From Polaribacter aquimarinus (lineage in GTDB: Bacteria; Bacteroidota; Bacteroidia; Flavobacteriales; Flavobacteriaceae), in the NCBI RefSeq assembly GCF_003129485.1, contig NZ_QFFG01000003.1, forward strand, positions 62,001 to 126,000: a stretch of DNA of 64,000 nt, read 5' to 3'. Below the pieces are notes generated by a model. It ran no database searches. It saw only the letters and a list, made by a program, of their open reading frames with translations, and was not told where the DNA came from. The stretch's first letter is position 1. Every line of letters starts with the position of its first letter. Shown here in pieces: positions 61,174 to 64,000 of this stretch. The translations under genes were made by a program, and so were the position numbers.

Positions 61174-62571
61174 CTAGACTAATAATGTTCTCGGATCTGT
61201 TACTTTCCCTTCTACTGCAGATGCTGCTGCCACTAAAGGACTTGCTAATAAGGTTCTAGAACCTGGTCCTTGACGTCCTTCAAAGTTTCTGTTTGATGTA
61301 GAAACTGATAATTTTCCTGCTGGAATTTTATCATCATTCATAGCCAAACAAGCTGAACAACCTGGTTCTCTTAATACAAAACCTGCATCGTCTATAATCT
61401 TATCTAAACCTTCAGCTTTAATTTGATCTACCACTTTGTGCGAACCTGGTACTAACCAAGCCGTAACATTGTCTGCTTTTTTACGTCCTTTAACAATAGA
61501 ACAAAAAGCTCTAAAATCTTCAATACGTCCATTTGTACAAGAACCTAAGAAAACAAAGTCAATTTCTTTACCAATCATAGCATCACCTTCGCTAAAAGAC
61601 ATATAACCTAATGATTTTTTGTACGTCTCTACTCCACCTTCTACAGCTTCTGCATTCGGAATCGATTTGGTAACTCCAATTCCCATTCCTGGATTTGTAC
61701 CATAAGTAATCATTGGCTCAATATCTGCTGCATCATAATTAAATTCTGCATCAAAGCTTGCACCTTCATCAGTATATAAAGTTTCCCAATAGTTCATTGC
61801 CTTATCCCAATCAGCTCCTTTAGGAGTTTGAGAACGACCTTTTAAATATTCGAACGTTTTTGCATCTGGTGCAATCATACCACCTCTTGCTCCCATTTCT
61901 ATAGACAAATTACAAACGGTCATTCGTCCTTCCATAGTCATATCTTCAAAAACATCACCTGCATATTCTACAAAATATCCAGTTGCTCCAGAAGTGGTTT
62001 GCTGAGAAATAATGTATAAAGCCACATCTTTTGGTGTAACTCCTAAACCTAATTTACCATTTACGTTAATACGCATCGATTTTGGTTTTGGCTGCATAAT
62101 ACACTGTGTAGACAATACCATTTCTACTTCTGATGTACCAATACCAAAGGCAATCGCACCAAAAGCTCCATGCGTTGATGTATGTGAATCTCCACAAACA
62201 ATGGTTGCACCTGGTAAGGTAATTCCGTTTTCTGGACCTACTACGTGTACAATTCCGTTGTTTTCATCACCTAAACCCCAGTGAGAAATACCATATTTAG
62301 CAGCATTGTTTTCTAATGCATCTAACTGGTTTGCAGACAATGGGTCTGCCACTGGTAAATGTTGATTTATAGTTGGTGTGTTATGATCTGCAGTTGCGAA
62401 TGTACGCTCTGGATAAACCACACTGTTTCCTCTACTTTCTAATCCTAAAAAGGCTACAGGACTTGTAACTTCGTGGATAAAATGACGGTCTATAAAAAAC
62501 ACATCTGGTCCGTCTTTTACAGAACGTACCACGTGCGAATCCCATACTTTGTCAAATAATGTTTTTGCCAT
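61174..62571 (-). CDS. leuC: 3-isopropylmalate dehydratase large subunit
   Basis: This 465-aa aconitase-family subunit carries the [4Fe-4S] cluster: first ligand in [15 protein letters not shown] and the other two in [14 protein letters not shown]. Other signatures are [11 protein letters not shown] at the start, [25 protein letters not shown] and [12 protein letters not shown]. It is the first gene of the leu operon, with a predicted -7 element at 62618-62611. Confidence 0.96.
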   Translation of the reverse strand: MAKTLFDKVWDSHVVRSVKDGPDVFFIDRHFIHEVTSPVAFLGLESRGNSVVYPERTFATADHNTPTINQHLPVADPLSANQLDALENNAAKYGISHWGLGDENNGIVHVVGPENGITLPGATIVCGDSHTSTHGAFGAIAFGIGTSEVEMVLSTQCIMQPKPKSMRINVNGKLGLGVTPKDVALYIISQQTTSGATGYFVEYAGDVFEDMTMEGRMTVCNLSIEMGARGGMIAPDAKTFEYLKGRSQTPKGADWDKAMNYWETLYTDEGASFDAEFNYDAADIEPMITYGTNPGMGIGVTKSIPNAEAVEGGVETYKKSLGYMSFSEGDAMIGKEIDFVFLGSCTNGRIEDFRAFCSIVKGRKKADNVTAWLVPGSHKVVDQIKAEGLDKIIDDAGFVLREPGCSACLAMNDDKIPAGKLSVSTSNRNFEGRQGPGSRTLLASPLVAAASAVEGKVTDPRTLLV

Positions 62572-62610
62572 TTTTCTTGTTATTTATTGATATGATTAGG
62601 TATCAGCTAC

Positions 62611-62618
62611 CAAAAGTA
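62611..62618 (-). promoter_or_regulatory. Predicted -7 element of the leu operon
   Basis: The minus strand reads TACTTTTG (TAnnTTTG), 39 bp before the leuC ATG. I see no leader peptide with leucine codons or attenuator hairpin, and nothing else in 62572-62855. Confidence 0.4.
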
Positions 62619-62855
62619 ACCTTTATTTGAGTTTTTAGCAGAATTTAAACGTTTTACTTATTGATTTCTAACTGTTAAAATATTAGTTATTTAGCTGAAA
62701 AACAACATTTTAAATCATTTGAAAATACGATGTCTATTTATTTTGTAGGATACTATTTTTTGTAAACTCCTTTTGGTGTTTTGACTAAGTTTACAATAAC
62801 TAAATATGACTTTTATGATAAGAATTCAACTGATTTAAAAATCACAAGTGTTTAT

Positions 62856-63503
62856 TTATACAATCTTTAGTAAATCTAACGGATGTTCTAAAATATACTT
62901 AGCGCCACTTGCTATTAACTCTTCTTTAGTTCTATAGCCCCAAACAACACCAACAGGATGCATACCTGCGCTTGTAGCGGTTAAAATATCTACATCTGTA
63001 TCTCCTACAAAAATGAATTGCGCTACAGGTAGGTCTAATTTTTTACTGATTTCTAGCGCAACAAAAGGATTTGGTTTTTTTAAAGCCTCTACTTTTAAAC
63101 CTTCCACTACTTCGAAATTCCAATTAGGCAAAACCGCTTTTACCACTTTCTTTGTCAGTTTATCTGCCTTGTTAGAAAACACCGCTAGTTTTATATTACG
63201 CGCAGTTAACTCATCTAACAAATCGCCAATACCGGCATACATTTTTGTTTTAATTGTACAATTTTCGCGATAGACTGCCAACATTTCTGTAAAACAACGG
63301 TTTATCCATTCTTCATTTTGAACCGCTTTAGGCAATGCTTTCACCACCAAATCTCTAACACCATGCCCTATAAAACTTTGGCAAACCGCAACACTATGTG
63401 TAGGAAAGTTGTGTTTTTGTAACACCGCATTCATTGCATTGGTAATATCTTCTAAAGAATTTACAAGTGTACCATCCAAATCAAAAATTACTCCTTTAAA
63501 CAT
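62856..63503 (-). CDS. HAD-superfamily phosphatase (phosphoglycolate phosphatase-like)
   Basis: Starting at the ATG at 63503 gives 215 aa and places the nucleophile motif FDLDGTLVNS at the N-terminus. A helical cap follows, with KLAVFSNKADKLTKKVV (motif II), the motif III lysine in EALKKPNP and IFVGDTDVDILTATSAGM (motif IV). An ATG at 63521 would precede the predicted transcription start (-7 element TAAATTTG at 63531-63524). Relatives hydrolyse 2-phosphoglycolate or other small phosphates. Confidence 0.88.
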   Translation of the reverse strand: MFKGVIFDLDGTLVNSLEDITNAMNAVLQKHNFPTHSVAVCQSFIGHGVRDLVVKALPKAVQNEEWINRCFTEMLAVYRENCTIKTKMYAGIGDLLDELTARNIKLAVFSNKADKLTKKVVKAVLPNWNFEVVEGLKVEALKKPNPFVALEISKKLDLPVAQFIFVGDTDVDILTATSAGMHPVGVVWGYRTKEELIASGAKYILEHPLDLLKIV

Positions 63504-63523
63504 TCTTTTATTTTTATGCATTG

Positions 63524-63531
63524 CAAATTTA
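63524..63531 (-). promoter_or_regulatory. Predicted -7 element of the HAD phosphatase gene
   Basis: The minus strand reads TAAATTTG, 20 bp before the ATG at 63503; this decides between the two possible starts. Confidence 0.4.
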
Positions 63532-63752
63532 TCAATTATTAACGCATTGGGTTATGGAACTTTTATAAATTTTATAGCATAACACTTCCTTTTTATTTGA
63601 ATACACCTTTTACAGCAATTGGGTTTAAACTTAAAGTATTGGTTTGTAAACTTTTTAATTAATAAATTAACCATTGCATTGTGTAAAATGGATTTTTTAT
63701 TTGTAAAATCTGGTGAAAAGAATAAAACGATTTATCAAATAATTTAATTAGA

Positions 63753-63790
63753 ATGTCATTCTGAGCTTGTTAAAGAATCGAAATTTAAAA
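63753..63790 (+). repeat. Bacteroidota intergenic repeat-like sequence
   Basis: TGTCATTCTGAGCTTG followed by AAAGAATCG resembles a short intergenic repeat, of the form GTCATTCTGAGC...GAAGAATC, that I recall from many Bacteroidota genomes. Only one copy is in this window, so the call rests on recognition. Confidence 0.45.
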
Positions 63791-63964
63791 TCTCTCTTCT
63801 TCTTCCATTAATATCATACTATTAAAAAAGCAATAAGTTAAATAAACACATATAAAAAACATAAAGCACTGTAAAACATAACTTTAAAAGTTTTAGGTAG
63901 TGAAAATTATATCTTTTTTCTAAATTAGATATGTTTAAAAAATTACAAAATATTATTAAATATT

Positions 63965-63997
63965 TTAACAAAAAAACAAGTATAAATACCTGTTTTT
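63965..63997 (-). terminator. Terminator-like hairpin for a gene beyond the right edge
   Basis: AAAAACAAGTAT (63972-63983) pairs with ATACCTGTTTTT (63986-63997), one mismatch. On the minus strand it runs into a T-rich tail. A minus-strand gene probably ends just outside the window. Confidence 0.5.
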
Positions 63998-64000
63998 AAT

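Larger units (their letters stand above)
63532..64000. other. Gene-poor right end
   Basis: About 470 bp without a recognisable coding region. It contains the repeat at 63753-63790 and the terminator-like hairpin at 63965-63997; otherwise AT-rich sequence. Confidence 0.6.

Noticed and set aside
1..64000. tRNA genes, CRISPR arrays, insertion sequences, prophage or integrase genes
   Set aside because: I looked for cloverleaf-like T-arm motifs, regular spaced repeats, transposase and recombinase motifs, and found none.

Overview
The window is AT-rich chromosomal DNA of a Bacteroidota bacterium, most likely a marine Flavobacteriaceae (Polaribacter/Tenacibaculum-like). This rests on the gene families (DUF4290, OstA-like protein, flavobacterial topoisomerase IV, a cyclophilin-FKBP fusion), the near absence of Shine-Dalgarno sequences, frequent TTG starts, and promoters of the Bacteroidota type (TTG, 19-21 nt, TAnnTTTG). 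It is mostly core genome. I see no phage, insertion sequence, CRISPR array or tRNA.

Layout. 1-5.1 kb is a denitrification/nitrosative-stress locus: a minus-strand operon of nirK (copper nitrite reductase with a fused cytochrome c domain), an FGE-fold lipoprotein, a SCO1-like copper protein and ric/scdA (cut by the window edge), divergent from an Rrf2 regulator and a polytopic membrane protein. 5.2-11.1 kb holds an OstA/LptA-like protein, a class III aminotransferase, a small secreted protein, an RskA-like lipoprotein, a Crp/Fnr regulator and a decayed M23 peptidase pseudogene. 11.2-16.4 kb holds two aconitases. RNase P RNA follows at 16.6-16.9 kb, then dnaJ-grpE, murA with a DUF4290 gene, and a UvrD/PcrA helicase. 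23.5-29.8 kb holds an M20 peptidase, a cobalamin-riboswitch-controlled BtuB receptor, guaC and a BtuF-like lipoprotein. 30-37.1 kb is a minus-strand run: parE, parC, a YcxB-like protein, an amino-acid racemase and a 7TM-LuxR sensor-regulator.

37.5-44 kb holds lysA, an FAH-family hydrolase, a GNAT acetyltransferase and a compact four-gene operon: coiled-coil protein, roadblock/longin-like protein, Ras-like small GTPase and hybrid histidine kinase. That operon is the best candidate here for an uncharacterised system. 44-56 kb holds a conserved 480-aa orphan family, an ECF sigma cluster, kdsB, manA, queD-like, idi, two peptidyl-prolyl isomerases and prfC. 56.5-62.6 kb holds an iron-type alcohol dehydrogenase and the leucine operon leuC-leuD-leuA-leuB. 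A HAD phosphatase gene closes the window.

The most unexpected non-coding signal is in three within-operon spacers (dnaJ/grpE, leuB/leuA, leuD/leuC). Each is filled by an imperfect inverted repeat whose arms are arrays of a short word recurring every 7 nt. The word differs between the three elements (CAAT, AGC, CAGT) but the 7-nt period and inverted layout are shared. Other points of interest are an FNR-box-like palindrome about 41 bp upstream of the probable nirK start site, two abutting palindromes in the grpE promoter, a MurA with Asp in place of the fosfomycin-target Cys, and a DnaJ lacking one zinc centre.
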